NCBI RefSeq assembly: GCF_900172335.1
Contig: NZ_FWFX01000006.1
Coordinates: forward strand, 229,853 to 293,852
From: Roseovarius albus
GTDB lineage: Bacteria > Pseudomonadota > Alphaproteobacteria > Rhodobacterales > Rhodobacteraceae
DNA length: 64,000 nucleotides
Direction of reading: 5' to 3'
Shown: piece by piece, positions 55,401 to 63,904 of the stretch
How positions within the stretch are numbered: the stretch's first letter is position 1
How the letters are laid out: each line of letters starts with the position of its first letter
Position numbers and translations under genes: made by a program
Notes under the pieces: generated by a model
The model's database searches: none
What the model saw: only the letters and a program-made list of their open reading frames with translations
What the model was told of the DNA's origin: nothing

Positions 55401-55878
55401 TTACAAGGATGAATATGAGGTCGCACGGCTGTTGTTGCGGAGTCGAGAGCAGGCGGCGGAGAGTTTTGAGGGCGAGTTCGAGATGAGTTACCATCTGGCG
55501 CCGCCGATCTTTGGGGGTAAGGGGCCGGATGGTCGGCCACTGAAGCGCAAATTTGGCAATTGGCTGACTGGGCCGTTGAAAGTGCTGACCAAAATGACAG
55601 GCTTGCGTGGCACACCGTTTGACCCGTTTGGCTATTCGGCCGAACGCAAGATGGAGCGCGCGCTGATCCGGCAATATGAGGCGGATATGAGAGCGGTGTT
55701 AGCAAAGGTCTCAGATGACAACCGTGAGGCCGTGGTTGCGCTGGCGCGACTGCCTCTAAGCATTCGTGGATTTGGTCCTGTGAAAATGGAGAATGAGACC
55801 AAGGCTGCGAAACGACGCGAGGAATTATTGGCCGCAATCCGTGACGGAAATGCACCGCTAAGCCAAGCCGCGCAGTAG
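52459..55878 (+). CDS. indolepyruvate ferredoxin oxidoreductase (IorA-IorB fusion)
   Basis: A 1139-residue cytoplasmic enzyme that oxidatively decarboxylates aryl pyruvates to aryl-acetyl-CoA with TPP, CoA and an electron carrier. The N-terminal two-thirds is IorA-like (SGYRGSPLGAVD, the TPP region GDGTYNHSGIQSIR). A Cys-rich part near residues 635-680 (DICEGCGDCGVQSNC) binds an iron-sulfur cluster. The C-terminal third is IorB-like, with VITGVGGTGVVTLGA. The ATG follows GGAGGTACGTT. This fused form is common in alpha- and betaproteobacteria. Divergent LysR regulator. Confidence 0.93.
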   Translation: MTRQQVSLDDRFDLDKSQILLNGTQALVRLVLMQAQRDRAAGLKTAGYVSGYRGSPLGAVDLQMHRAEAKLAEAQIKFQEGLNEDLAATALWGTQQAELRGEGKYDGVFGLWYGKGPGVDRSGDVMRHANMAGTSKYGGVLMAMGDDHTGESSTVCHQSDWAMVDAYMPVLSPAGVQEILDYGLYGYALSRYAGVWAGLKLMKDTVEVTSVVDGRPDRMQFVDPEFDMPDGGLNIRLQDHWIQQEARIIDHKRFAAEAFAHANKIDKRVWGKRGAKIGFVAAGKNWLDLVHALSLLDIDASEAERLGITTYKIGQTFPMDMHGFHNWAEGLDLIVVIEEKRKLIEVQIKEAIFDDRRGRRVYGWYKGGAGGLHQEELFPTRMALNPVMIAEKIGGILQEEGRNTDRMQAGMARIVEARQADNAEDIAARLPYFCAGCPHNTSTKLPEGSRAYAGIGCHIMAMWMDRETTGYTHMGGEGANWIGEAPFSTRAHIFQNMGDGTYNHSGIQSIRAALATDVNVTFKILYNDAVAMTGGQANEGGLDAPRIVAELRAMGVREIAVVYDDKEEVDLKQFPAGVEAHERAALMQVQERFAELEGVSAIVYIQTCAAEKRRRRKRGAFPDPDQRVFINTDICEGCGDCGVQSNCVAIVPVETEFGRKRAVDQSACNKDFSCLKGFCPSFVTLKGAKPRKHGGKAVEIPELPTPTLPVIKGTHNIVITGVGGTGVVTLGAILAQAAEIDGKGAGVMEMAGLAQKGGAVHIHCRLANKPEDISAIRVAVGEADALIGGDLVVSAGAQALRLTQTGKSGAVVNSHETMTGDFTRNTEFRLPTERLELSLTARLKDRAHLFDATVLATQIMGDAIYSNMIVMGAAWQAGLIPLSAGAIRDAIELNGTAVERNLRAFEIGRWAVCDPEAVMAQAHVDVVELPKTLEDKITYRASHLVDYQGRRLAKRYRKLVDGVTNAEVKEAVALGYHKLLSYKDEYEVARLLLRSREQAAESFEGEFEMSYHLAPPIFGGKGPDGRPLKRKFGNWLTGPLKVLTKMTGLRGTPFDPFGYSAERKMERALIRQYEADMRAVLAKVSDDNREAVVALARLPLSIRGFGPVKMENETKAAKRREELLAAIRDGNAPLSQAAQ

Positions 55879-55954
55879 GGAGACAAGATTGTCATGACCC
55901 TGTGATGTTGGACGCGCTATAGGGTCTGGGTGAAATTTCAAGGGAATCGTGATC

Positions 55955-56818
55955 ATGCCTTCCGCCGGGAGAGCCGCATCTGACATCAGCTATGCCTATT
56001 CTGCCCAAACCCGGAGTGGGCGGGCGATGATCCGTACGATGGAAAACCTGTCAGGACGCATGGGGTTGATCAAGCGCGCGGAAGGCTACGACGTAGACGT
56101 TGCCAACGGACGCGACTTCTGGGAAGTCATGGTGGAACGATACGGGCTGTCATTGGAGGTTTCTGGTGGTAGTCTGGATTCAATTCCAAAAGATAAGCCG
56201 CTGATTTTGATTGCCAATCACCCCTATGGCATTCTTGACGGGATGATGATGGGCCATATCTTGAGCCAGACGCGGGGCGATTTTCGCATTCTGGCCAATC
56301 ACGTGTTTCGCAAGGCCGAGGACCTCAATCGGATCGTATTGCCGGTGAGCTTTGACCAGACCAAAGAGGCGATGCGCGTTAATCTGGAGACCCGCAAGAA
56401 GGCTCTGGAGTATTTGCAAAACGATGGCGCGATCGGAATTTTTCCGGGCGGGACGGTTTCGACCGCGCTCAAGCCGTTTTCACGCCCGATGGACCCAAGC
56501 TGGCGCGGTTTTACGGCGCGAATGATCGCCAAATCTGATGCAGTGGTGGTGCCGGTGTTTTTCGAGGGCCACACCAGCCGTTTGTTCCAACTAGCTAGTC
56601 ATTTGCACGTGACATTGCGAATGGGTTTGCTGATCAAAGAGTTCAAAAAACGTGTTGATACGCCGGTCCGTGTGGTGATTGGCGATGTGATCGGGCGGGA
56701 TGAATTGGGTGAACACGCCAAAGATGGCAAATCACTGATGGAATTCCTGCGACGCAAGACGTATGAATTGTCGCTAAGGCCCCTTGATCCGTATGAGCGG
56801 GGCTTTGAATTCGAATAA
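55955..56818 (+). CDS. lysophospholipid acyltransferase family protein
   Basis: A 287-residue membrane-associated acyltransferase of the PlsC superfamily. The catalytic H-x4-D box is NHPYGILDG and the acyl-acceptor motif is FPGGTVS. It resembles the group annotated as hemolysin-like acyltransferases, some of which (OlsA-type) make ornithine lipids. The start at 55955 has AAGGGA nine bases upstream. Next gene murI follows 18 bases later. The exact acceptor is unknown. Confidence 0.85.
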   Translation: MPSAGRAASDISYAYSAQTRSGRAMIRTMENLSGRMGLIKRAEGYDVDVANGRDFWEVMVERYGLSLEVSGGSLDSIPKDKPLILIANHPYGILDGMMMGHILSQTRGDFRILANHVFRKAEDLNRIVLPVSFDQTKEAMRVNLETRKKALEYLQNDGAIGIFPGGTVSTALKPFSRPMDPSWRGFTARMIAKSDAVVVPVFFEGHTSRLFQLASHLHVTLRMGLLIKEFKKRVDTPVRVVIGDVIGRDELGEHAKDGKSLMEFLRRKTYELSLRPLDPYERGFEFE

Positions 56819-56836
56819 CCGTGGGGCGCGCTAAAC

Positions 56837-57649
56837 ATGGCGATCGGGATTTTTGACAGTGGTTTGGGCGGTTTGACCGTACTTGAAGGCGTTGAGGCGC
56901 GGCTGCCAGATCTGCCTCTAGTCTATTACGGCGATAACGCACATGCGCCTTATGGCGTGCGTGATGCCGAGGACATTTACAATCTGACCCGTGAACATGT
57001 TTACAAGCTGTGGGAAAAGGGCTGCGATCTGGTGGTTCTGGCCTGCAACACCGCCGCAGCTGCGTCCTTGCGGCGCATTCAAGAAGAAGGCGTGCCCGAC
57101 GGCAAACGTGTTCTGGGTGTGTTTGTGCCGATGATCGAAGCGCTGACAGAACGCCACTGGGGAGACAATTCACCACCGCGCGAGGTGGAAGTGAAGCATG
57201 TGGCGCTGTTTGCCACTCCTGCGACAGTGTCGAGCAGGGCATTTCAGCGCGAGTTGGCGTTTCGAGCGATTGGTGTGGATGTGGAAGCGCAGGCCTGCGG
57301 CGGGATTGTTGACGCCATTGAAGAGGGCGACATGATCCTGGCCGAGGCGCTGGTTCGGTCGCATGTTGAGGCGTTGAAGCGCAAGATGCCAAACCCGGAG
57401 GCGGCGATTCTGGGCTGCACACATTACCCGTTGGTCAAAGCGGCCTTTGAGGAGGCTCTGGGACCTGACGTGAAGGTCTACTCGCAGGCGGATCTGGTAG
57501 CTGAAAGCCTGGCGGATTACCTGACGCGGCACCCTAATATGCATGGCGAGGCGACGAAAAGCGCGTTCTTGACCACAGGCGATGCGAGGCGCGTGTCGGA
57601 CCGGGCGACGCAGTTTTTGCGACGACAGATCACTTTTGAGGCTGCCTGA
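56837..57649 (+). CDS. murI: glutamate racemase
   Basis: Cofactor-independent interconversion of L- and D-glutamate for peptidoglycan. The two catalytic cysteines are in LACNTAAAA and LGCTHYPL, with the acid in [11 protein letters not shown]. The 270 residues are of normal length. Confidence 0.95.
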   Translation: MAIGIFDSGLGGLTVLEGVEARLPDLPLVYYGDNAHAPYGVRDAEDIYNLTREHVYKLWEKGCDLVVLACNTAAAASLRRIQEEGVPDGKRVLGVFVPMIEALTERHWGDNSPPREVEVKHVALFATPATVSSRAFQRELAFRAIGVDVEAQACGGIVDAIEEGDMILAEALVRSHVEALKRKMPNPEAAILGCTHYPLVKAAFEEALGPDVKVYSQADLVAESLADYLTRHPNMHGEATKSAFLTTGDARRVSDRATQFLRRQITFEAA

Positions 57650-57730
57650 ACGGGTGAGCTGTCGCGTCGCATTGATGCGGTGCCATGAATTTCCTAAATA
57701 CACGACAAGACAAGTTTGAAAGGTCATGAG

Positions 57731-58759
57731 ATGACCCATAAAATCGCAATTCTGGGCGCTTCGGGATATACCGGGGCCGAGCTGATCCGGCTGATTGCCA
57801 CCCATCCTGAAATGGAGATCGTGGCACTTGGTGCGAACTCCAAGGCGGGAATGGAGATGGCGGAGGTGTTCCCGCATCTGCGCCACCTGAGCCTGCCGAA
57901 ACTGGTGAAAATTGATCAGATTGATTTTGATCAGGTGGATCTGTGTTTTTGCGCCTTGCCGCATGCGACCTCGCAAGCGGTGATCAAAGAGCTGCCGAAA
58001 ACCCTGAAGATTGTGGACCTGAGCGCCGATTTCCGGTTGCGCGATCCTGAAGAATACGCGCGTTGGTATGGTGGGCAACATCAGGCGTTGGAATGCCAGA
58101 ACGAGGCTATCTATGGCCTGACCGAGTTTTACCGTGATGACATCAAATCTGCGCGTTTGGTGGCGGGCACCGGATGTAATGCGGCCACGGGGCAATATGC
58201 GCTGCGGCCACTTATTCAGGCGGGTGTGATTGATCTGGATGAGATCATTATTGACCTGAAAACCGGGGTCAGCGGGGCAGGGCGCAGCCTGAAAGAAAAC
58301 CTGTTGCATGCCGAACTTTCCGAGGGGGCGCATGCCTACGCTGTGGGTGGCACACATCGGCATCTGGCGGAATTCGATCAAGAGTTTTCTGCCATTGCCG
58401 GGCGTCCGGTGAAGGTGCAATTCACCCCGCACCTGTTACCTGCGAACCGGGGGATAGTGGCCACCATCTATGTGAAAGGTGATCCGGCTGAGGTGCATCA
58501 GACTTTGGCGGGTGCCTATGCTGATGAGACTTTCTTGGAGGTTTTGCCCCTTGGACAAACACCAAGCACGCGCCACATTCGGGGCAGCAACTTTTGCCAT
58601 ATCGGCGTGACGGGCGACCGGATTGAAGGCCGCGCCATCGTGATTACAGCGCTGGATAACCTGACCAAGGGATCCAGCGGGCAAGCGTTGCAGAATGCCA
58701 ACCTGATGCTGGGGTGTGATGAAGACACCGGGCTGATGCTGGCACCGGTTTTCCCGTAA
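57731..58759 (+). CDS. argC: N-acetyl-gamma-glutamyl-phosphate reductase
   Basis: Third step of arginine synthesis. The Rossmann start is [13 protein letters not shown] and the catalytic Cys is in [12 protein letters not shown]-type ligand segment [10 protein letters not shown] is present. The ATG at 57731 follows AAAGGTCATGAG; the frame begins five codons earlier. 342 residues is normal for the type 1 enzyme. Confidence 0.95.
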   Translation: MTHKIAILGASGYTGAELIRLIATHPEMEIVALGANSKAGMEMAEVFPHLRHLSLPKLVKIDQIDFDQVDLCFCALPHATSQAVIKELPKTLKIVDLSADFRLRDPEEYARWYGGQHQALECQNEAIYGLTEFYRDDIKSARLVAGTGCNAATGQYALRPLIQAGVIDLDEIIIDLKTGVSGAGRSLKENLLHAELSEGAHAYAVGGTHRHLAEFDQEFSAIAGRPVKVQFTPHLLPANRGIVATIYVKGDPAEVHQTLAGAYADETFLEVLPLGQTPSTRHIRGSNFCHIGVTGDRIEGRAIVITALDNLTKGSSGQALQNANLMLGCDEDTGLMLAPVFP

Positions 58760-58789
58760 CTTTAAGCGTACTCAGGCAAGGATGCTCAG

Positions 58790-59236
58790 GTGAAATCGCT
58801 CAAGAAACAACGCCGTATCCAGATTATCGCCGTGGCCGTACTGGCGCTGGCTGTGTCGACCGCGCTGATTGGTTATGCCATGCGTGATGGCATCAACTTT
58901 TTCCGCTCGCCCTCCCAAGTGATGGAAGAGCCGCCGGCGTCGAATGAGCGGTTTCGTTTAGGCGGGCTGGTTGAAGAAGGCACTTTGGTGCGCGGTGATG
59001 GAGATACCATCCGCTTTAGTGTGACCGATGGTGGGGCCACGGTTCCTGTGACTTATACCGGCGTGTTGCCTGATTTGTTTGAAGAAAATCAGGGAATGAT
59101 TGGCACAGGTACGTTTCAGGACGGCGTGTTCATGGCCACGGAAATTCTGGCCAAGCATGATGAGAGCTATCTGCCGAAAGAAGTGGCTGATGCGTTGAAA
59201 GAGCAGGGTGTTTATCAGCCTGCGGACGCTGAATAA
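58790..59236 (+). CDS. ccmE: cytochrome c maturation heme chaperone CcmE
   Basis: Membrane-anchored periplasmic heme carrier. An N-terminal membrane helix (IIAVAVLALAVSTALIGYAM) precedes a beta-barrel domain. The covalent heme ligand is His123 with Tyr127 in LAKHDESY. GTG start at 58790. 148 residues is normal. It is 36 bases before the endolysin gene; its functional partners ccmF and ccmH lie beyond the inserted endolysin/holin pair. Confidence 0.95.
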   Translation: MKSLKKQRRIQIIAVAVLALAVSTALIGYAMRDGINFFRSPSQVMEEPPASNERFRLGGLVEEGTLVRGDGDTIRFSVTDGGATVPVTYTGVLPDLFEENQGMIGTGTFQDGVFMATEILAKHDESYLPKEVADALKEQGVYQPADAE

Positions 59237-59272
59237 GGTCCACGTTAAGACTTTCACCACCAGTTTGACCGA

Positions 59273-59884
59273 ATGAAAACGGTCAGCGAAATTGCCAAAG
59301 AAATCATTGCCCGGGAGGGCGGTTTTGTAAACGATCCGCAGGATCCGGGCGGGGCAACAAAGTATGGCGTGACCATTCATACCATGAGGCGACTTGGGTT
59401 GGATCTGGACCGCGATGGTGATGTGGATGTGGCGGATGTGCGCAGGTTAACCAGGTCACAGGCCGAGCAGATTTTTATCAAACACTACTTTGATAAGCCG
59501 GGGATTGCGACGTTGCCCGAGGCCCTACAAGCGACGGTGTTCGACATGTATGTCAATGCCGGAGTGAATGCGGTGAAGATCCTGCAAAGACTTTTGCGCC
59601 AGATGGGGCAGCAGGTTGCGGTGGATGGAAATATAGGCCGGCAAACTATTGCGGCGGCGCAGGCGGCGTGGCGCATAGCCCCGGATCATCTGGTGGATGC
59701 TTACGGGATTGCGCGGCGGAACTATTACTTTCGCTTAGCTGATCATCGCCCGGCCAGCCGGAAATATGCGCGCAATCGCAAGGGCGGGAAAGGTGGCTGG
59801 ATCAAGCGGGCTGAAGAATTCATTTCGCCACGCTATCACATGAGCCCACAGGCGTTTCAGGAAAGGGTGGTAGCATGGGGATAA
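59273..59884 (+). CDS. GH108-type endolysin (N-acetylmuramidase) with calcium-loop-like insertion
   Basis: A 203-residue phage-type lysozyme. The catalytic Glu15 is in IIAREGGFVNDP, and the family segment DPGGATKYGVTI follows. The C-terminal part is a PG_binding_3-like region (VDGNIGRQTI and NYYFRLAD). At residues 44-55 an EF-hand-like loop (DLDRDGDVDVAD) has Asp at the calcium-ligand positions 1, 3, 5, 9 and 12. No signal peptide is seen, so the holin encoded by the next gene (10-base overlap) should release it. In Rhodobacter capsulatus an endolysin/holin pair outside the main cluster lyses cells to release gene transfer agent. I infer the same role here. Confidence 0.9.
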   Translation: MKTVSEIAKEIIAREGGFVNDPQDPGGATKYGVTIHTMRRLGLDLDRDGDVDVADVRRLTRSQAEQIFIKHYFDKPGIATLPEALQATVFDMYVNAGVNAVKILQRLLRQMGQQVAVDGNIGRQTIAAAQAAWRIAPDHLVDAYGIARRNYYFRLADHRPASRKYARNRKGGKGGWIKRAEEFISPRYHMSPQAFQERVVAWG

Positions 59885-60453
59885 TTGAGTGGGTTCTGAG
59901 TTTTGCCTTTGGCGGCGGGCGCAATGCAGTGGCGGAAACCGTGCAGGTGTTTCGAGAAAATACTGAGGCAGGGGCAGCAAGGGCGGCGCAGCATCAGTCG
60001 CAGACGTTGGAGCAGTTCGCGCAGGAGTTCAAATTACAGCAACGCGGCTGGTTTGACCGGTTGATGGACGGGTTGAACCGCATTCCCCGCCCGGCGATGG
60101 CGCTTGGCACCTTGGGGTTGTTCGTGGCGGCGATGGTGGACCCTGTGTGGTTTGCGCAGCGCATGCAAGGGATTGCGCTGGTGCCAGAGCCTTTGTGGTG
60201 GTTGCTGGGGGCGATTGTTTCGTTTTACTTTGGCGCGCGCCATCAGGCCAAGGGGCAGGAGTTTCAACGATCAATGGCACAGAGCATGGCCCGCACCCCG
60301 CAGGTGGTAGAGAATATTCAAGCGCTAGAGGCTTTGACCGAGGAAAAAGAGGAGCAGAAACCGATTGTCGTGTCAAAGGCAGGCCCGAAGCCGCTTGAGC
60401 AGAGTGCGGAATACAATGCCGCGCTGGAGGATTGGCGCCAAGCGAACGGTTAA
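59875..60453 (+). CDS. GTA-type holin (3-TM family)
   Basis: A 192-residue membrane protein. An N-terminal hydrophobic segment (IIEWVLSFAFGGG) is followed by a charged helical stretch, then two membrane helices at about 73-95 and 104-122 (WWLLGAIVSFYFGARH), and a long polar C-terminal tail. This layout fits the Pfam family described as a three-TM holin for gene transfer agent release. Holins form lesions in the inner membrane for endolysin exit. The gene overlaps the endolysin by 10 bases and precedes ccmF by 74. Confidence 0.85.
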   Translation: MGIIEWVLSFAFGGGRNAVAETVQVFRENTEAGAARAAQHQSQTLEQFAQEFKLQQRGWFDRLMDGLNRIPRPAMALGTLGLFVAAMVDPVWFAQRMQGIALVPEPLWWLLGAIVSFYFGARHQAKGQEFQRSMAQSMARTPQVVENIQALEALTEEKEEQKPIVVSKAGPKPLEQSAEYNAALEDWRQANG

Positions 60454-60527
60454 AGCGCGACAATCTGCGCGGACACAAAGGAGCGATGCCCATTGGCCAC
60501 CCGCGCGGGCCGCCCTATAACGAGTTT

Positions 60528-62495
60528 ATGATTACCGAGCTTGGCCATTTTTGTTTGATTCTCGCGTTCTTAACCGCCTGTTTCCAGGCGATTGTGCCGC
60601 TCATCGGTGCGCATAACCGTTGGCAGGGCTGGATGATGAGCGCAGTACCCGCTGCGACTCTACAGTTTTTGTTGACGTTGACGGCCTTTGGCGCACTGAC
60701 CGTTGCATTTATAGGATCCGATTTTTCCGTCCGACTGGTGGTGCTGAACAGCCATTCGGTGAAACCCATGCTGTATAAAATCACTGGCGTTTGGGGCAAC
60801 CATGAAGGCTCGATGCTGCTGTGGGTGCTGATCGTGACTTTGTTCGGCGGCTTTGTCGCCTGGTTTGGTAGTGCCTTGCCTGATAGCCTGCGCGCCCGCG
60901 TGCTGTCTGTGCAGGGGGCGATCGCTGTGGCGTTCTTTGCGTTTATCCTATTCAGCTCGAACCCGTTTTTGCGCATGGCTGTGCCGCCCTTTGATGGGCA
61001 GGACCTGAACCCGCTGTTGCAGGATCCGGGTTTGGCGTTTCACCCGCCGTTCCTCTATCTGGGCTATGTCGGACTTTCGATGAGCTACTCCTTTGCAGTG
61101 GCAGCGCTGATCGAAGGGCGGATTGATGCCGCCTGGGGCCGTTGGGTGCGACCCTATACGCTGGCGGCGTGGATTTTTCTGACAATAGGCATCGGGCTGG
61201 GCAGCTGGTGGGCTTACTATGAGCTGGGCTGGGGCGGATTCTGGTTTTGGGACCCGGTTGAAAATGCCTCGTTCATGCCGTGGCTGCTGGCGACTGCCTT
61301 GCTGCATTCCGCCATTGTGGTGGAAAAGCGCGAGAGCCTGAAAAGCTGGACGATCCTGCTGGCGATCATCGCCTTTGGTTTTTCGATGATCGGCGCATTT
61401 ATCACCCGGTCTGGCGTGATCACATCGGTACATGCCTTTGCTGCAGATCCAGAACGGGGTGTGTTCCTGCTGGCGATCCTTGCGTTTTTCATGCTGGCTG
61501 GGCTGACGCTTTTTGCGGCGCGCGCATTTGAGATGCAGGCCAAAGGCGTGTTTGGAATTGTCAGCCGCGAGTCGGTTCTGGTGCTCAACAATGTGCTGTT
61601 GGCCGTGGCGGCCTTTGTGGTCTTTGTGGGCACGATCTGGCCGCTGGTGTCTGAGCTGTTCTTTGATCGTAAACTGTCGGTCGGGGCGCCGTTTTTTAAT
61701 CTGGCGTTCACGCCGTTCATGGTGGTGTTGGGTTTGATCTTGCCCGTAGGGGCGATCTTTCCGTGGAAACGCGCCAGACTGCAGCGCAGCCTGCGGCCCT
61801 TGGCGCCGGCCTTTGTACTGTCTGTTGCTGTGGCCGTGCTCATCTGGGCGATGCAGACTGAGCGCAGCGCACTTGGGCCGATTGGGTTTTTCTTGGGGGC
61901 TTGGCTGGTGTCGGGTGCTGTTGTCGACCTGATGACCCGTACCGGTCGAGGTGGTGGTCGTCTAGGACGCCTGCGCCGCCTGCCGCGTGCAGATTGGGGC
62001 AAGGCCGTTGCGCATGCGGGCTTGGGGGTCACCATGGCGGGCGTGGCCGGATTGCTGGCCTGGGAAGCGGAAGACATCCGTGTGGCACAGGTGGGCGAAC
62101 GGTTCGAAGTGGCTGGGTATGGTTTGACACTACGGTCCGTGCGAGAAATTGAAGGGCCAAACTACGTTGCCGTGCAGGCCGATGTTGCGCTAGATCGCGC
62201 CGGCGTTGGGTTCACCGTGTTGCAGCCTGAAAAACGCATCTATCCTGTTGCAGGCATGCCCACAACTGAGGCGGCGATTGACAACGGGTTTTTCCGCGAT
62301 GTTTACGTCGTGATCGGTGACCCGCAGGATGATGGTGGCTGGGTTGTGCGGACCTACTATAAACCCTTTGCCAATTGGATTTGGGGCGGAGCGATTTTGA
62401 TGGCTTTGGGTGGGGCGCTGTCGCTGAGTGACCGGCGCTATCGTGTGGCAGCAGGCGCCAAGAAGACGCAAGCAAAAGCGGTGGCTGCAAAATGA
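60528..62495 (+). CDS. ccmF: cytochrome c maturation protein CcmF
   Basis: Large inner-membrane subunit of heme lyase. The tryptophan-rich heme-binding segment WWAYYELGWGGFWFWDPVE is complete, and more than a dozen membrane helices are present. The start at 60528 (MITELGHFC) gives 655 residues, the usual length; a frame reaching into the holin gene gives unlikely residues. It overlaps ccmH by four bases. The split of ccmE from ccmF by the lysis pair is the odd feature here. Confidence 0.94.
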   Translation: MITELGHFCLILAFLTACFQAIVPLIGAHNRWQGWMMSAVPAATLQFLLTLTAFGALTVAFIGSDFSVRLVVLNSHSVKPMLYKITGVWGNHEGSMLLWVLIVTLFGGFVAWFGSALPDSLRARVLSVQGAIAVAFFAFILFSSNPFLRMAVPPFDGQDLNPLLQDPGLAFHPPFLYLGYVGLSMSYSFAVAALIEGRIDAAWGRWVRPYTLAAWIFLTIGIGLGSWWAYYELGWGGFWFWDPVENASFMPWLLATALLHSAIVVEKRESLKSWTILLAIIAFGFSMIGAFITRSGVITSVHAFAADPERGVFLLAILAFFMLAGLTLFAARAFEMQAKGVFGIVSRESVLVLNNVLLAVAAFVVFVGTIWPLVSELFFDRKLSVGAPFFNLAFTPFMVVLGLILPVGAIFPWKRARLQRSLRPLAPAFVLSVAVAVLIWAMQTERSALGPIGFFLGAWLVSGAVVDLMTRTGRGGGRLGRLRRLPRADWGKAVAHAGLGVTMAGVAGLLAWEAEDIRVAQVGERFEVAGYGLTLRSVREIEGPNYVAVQADVALDRAGVGFTVLQPEKRIYPVAGMPTTEAAIDNGFFRDVYVVIGDPQDDGGWVVRTYYKPFANWIWGGAILMALGGALSLSDRRYRVAAGAKKTQAKAVAAK

Positions 62496-62968
62496 TCCGG
62501 ACTTTGTTTAAGCTCTTGGTCGTGGCCAGCGTTGTAACGGTGATGCAGTTTTCACCGGCAGCTGCGGTTGAACCTGATGAGGTGTTGAGTGACCCGGTCC
62601 TAGAAAAACGCGCGCGGTCAATTTCCGAAGGGCTGCGCTGTCTTGTTTGCCGCAATGAGAGCATTGACGAATCCAACGCTCCTTTGGCGCGGGATTTGCG
62701 CATTTTGGTGCGCGAGCGGTTGGTTGAAGGCGACGCGGACGACGAGGTGATCGAATTCGTCGTGGCGCGCTATGGCGAGTATGTTTTGCTCAAGCCAAAT
62801 TCAGGTGGCTCAAACCTTGTGCTTTGGCTGTCGGGGCCAGCGATGTTGTTGATTGCCGGGGGGGTGGGGCTTGCCTTTCTCCGCCGCCGCAGTCGCAGTG
62901 TGGACGCCAGCAGCCAGGGATTGAGCGCAGATGAACAAGCGCGGCTTGAAGAAATACTAAAAGAGTGA
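62492..62968 (+). CDS. ccmH: cytochrome c maturation thiol protein CcmH (CcmL-type)
   Basis: A 158-residue protein with a signal peptide, the redox-active RCLVC motif (Cys50 and Cys53, GLRCLVCRNESI) and a C-terminal membrane helix (LWLSGPAMLLIAGGVGLAFL). It reduces apocytochrome c cysteines before heme attachment. Coupled to ccmF by a four-base overlap. The TPR-type CcmI partner is not in the window. Confidence 0.94.
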   Translation: MIRTLFKLLVVASVVTVMQFSPAAAVEPDEVLSDPVLEKRARSISEGLRCLVCRNESIDESNAPLARDLRILVRERLVEGDADDEVIEFVVARYGEYVLLKPNSGGSNLVLWLSGPAMLLIAGGVGLAFLRRRSRSVDASSQGLSADEQARLEEILKE

Positions 62969-63039
62969 CGTTCCGTTCCACTTGGCGATATGGCCTGAAA
63001 ACGATTGAGTGTGGCCGGACGCAGTGAGGGAGCCGTTTC

Positions 63040-63819
63040 ATGAAAACCTATCAGTCGATCAGATTTACGATTGAGGATGATATCGCCGTCATCACCCTGA
63101 ACCGTCCGGACAAGATGAATGCCCTGAGCGGGTTGATGCGGGCCGAGATCACCGATGCGGCGCGTTTTGCGGCGCGCAAGGCGCGGGTGCTGGTGCTGAC
63201 CGGGGAAGGGGCTGCGTTTTGCTCAGGTCAGGACCTGAGCGACACAGGATCCCTGAATGAGTTGAATCTGGAGCGGGTGTTGCGGGATGAATATGTGCCG
63301 ATGCTGCGGGCCATTATGGAATGCCCGATCCCGACGATCAGTGCGGTCAATGGGACGGCAGCCGGGGCCGGAGCCAATCTTGCGCTGGCAGCGGATGTGG
63401 TGATTGCCACACAAAGCGCCAAGTTTGTGCAGGCCTTCACCCGTATTGGCCTGATCCCCGATGCCGGGGGCACCTATTGGTTGCCACGCCAGATGGGCGC
63501 GGCCAAGGCGATGGGGGCAGCGCTGTTTGCCGAGCCGATCTCGGCGCAGCAGGCGGATGACTGGGGCATGATCTGGGAAGCGGTCGAGGATGAAGAATTT
63601 GATGCCCATTGGCGCGCCCGAGCGGCGCATCTGGCCAAGGGGCCAACCGCAGCCTATGCGAGTGTGAAACAGTCGATCCGCGAGAGCTGGGAAAATGGTT
63701 TGGATGATCAATTGAGCCTTGAGGCCCGATTGCAGGGTCTGTGCGGCGGCACGCGCGATTTCAAAGAAGGCGTGGTGGCGTTTTTGGACAAACGCCCGGC
63801 CAAGTTTGAAGGTCGGTGA
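63040..63819 (+). CDS. enoyl-CoA hydratase/isomerase family protein (PaaG-like)
   Basis: A 259-residue crotonase-fold protein. The oxyanion-hole regions are AAFCSGQDL and NGTAAGAGANLAL. The segment GLIPDAGGTYWLPR has the Asp of PaaG-type isomerases in place of the hydratase Glu, so 2-(epoxy)phenylacetyl-CoA isomerase or a related delta-isomerase is likelier than a plain hydratase. It follows ccmH after 71 bases with GGGAG before the ATG. Other phenylacetate genes are not in the window. Confidence 0.86.
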   Translation: MKTYQSIRFTIEDDIAVITLNRPDKMNALSGLMRAEITDAARFAARKARVLVLTGEGAAFCSGQDLSDTGSLNELNLERVLRDEYVPMLRAIMECPIPTISAVNGTAAGAGANLALAADVVIATQSAKFVQAFTRIGLIPDAGGTYWLPRQMGAAKAMGAALFAEPISAQQADDWGMIWEAVEDEEFDAHWRARAAHLAKGPTAAYASVKQSIRESWENGLDDQLSLEARLQGLCGGTRDFKEGVVAFLDKRPAKFEGR

Positions 63820-63904
63820 AGGATACGTGACAAGGTTTGGTTAAAAAAAAGATTGGCCAACTGTTGGTAATGTCTGCTTCTCTAATTGGGTGTTTAGGTC
63901 AAGC

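Noticed and set aside
57170..58432. A 420-codon open frame on the minus strand across murI and argC
   Set aside because: Both plus-strand genes are certain from catalytic motifs; the antisense product has no recognisable domain and is an effect of codon bias.
59237..59272. CtrA binding site ahead of the endolysin gene
   Set aside because: Only a single TTAA half-site (near 59245) is present; the TTAA-N7-TTAA pattern is absent.
59273..60453. Prophage remnant
   Set aside because: Only endolysin and holin are present, with intact frames and host-like composition, and no integrase, capsid or attachment-site repeats nearby.
61217..62077. A 286-codon minus-strand frame opposite ccmF
   Set aside because: It is a Ser/Thr/Pro-rich shadow of the membrane helices of CcmF.
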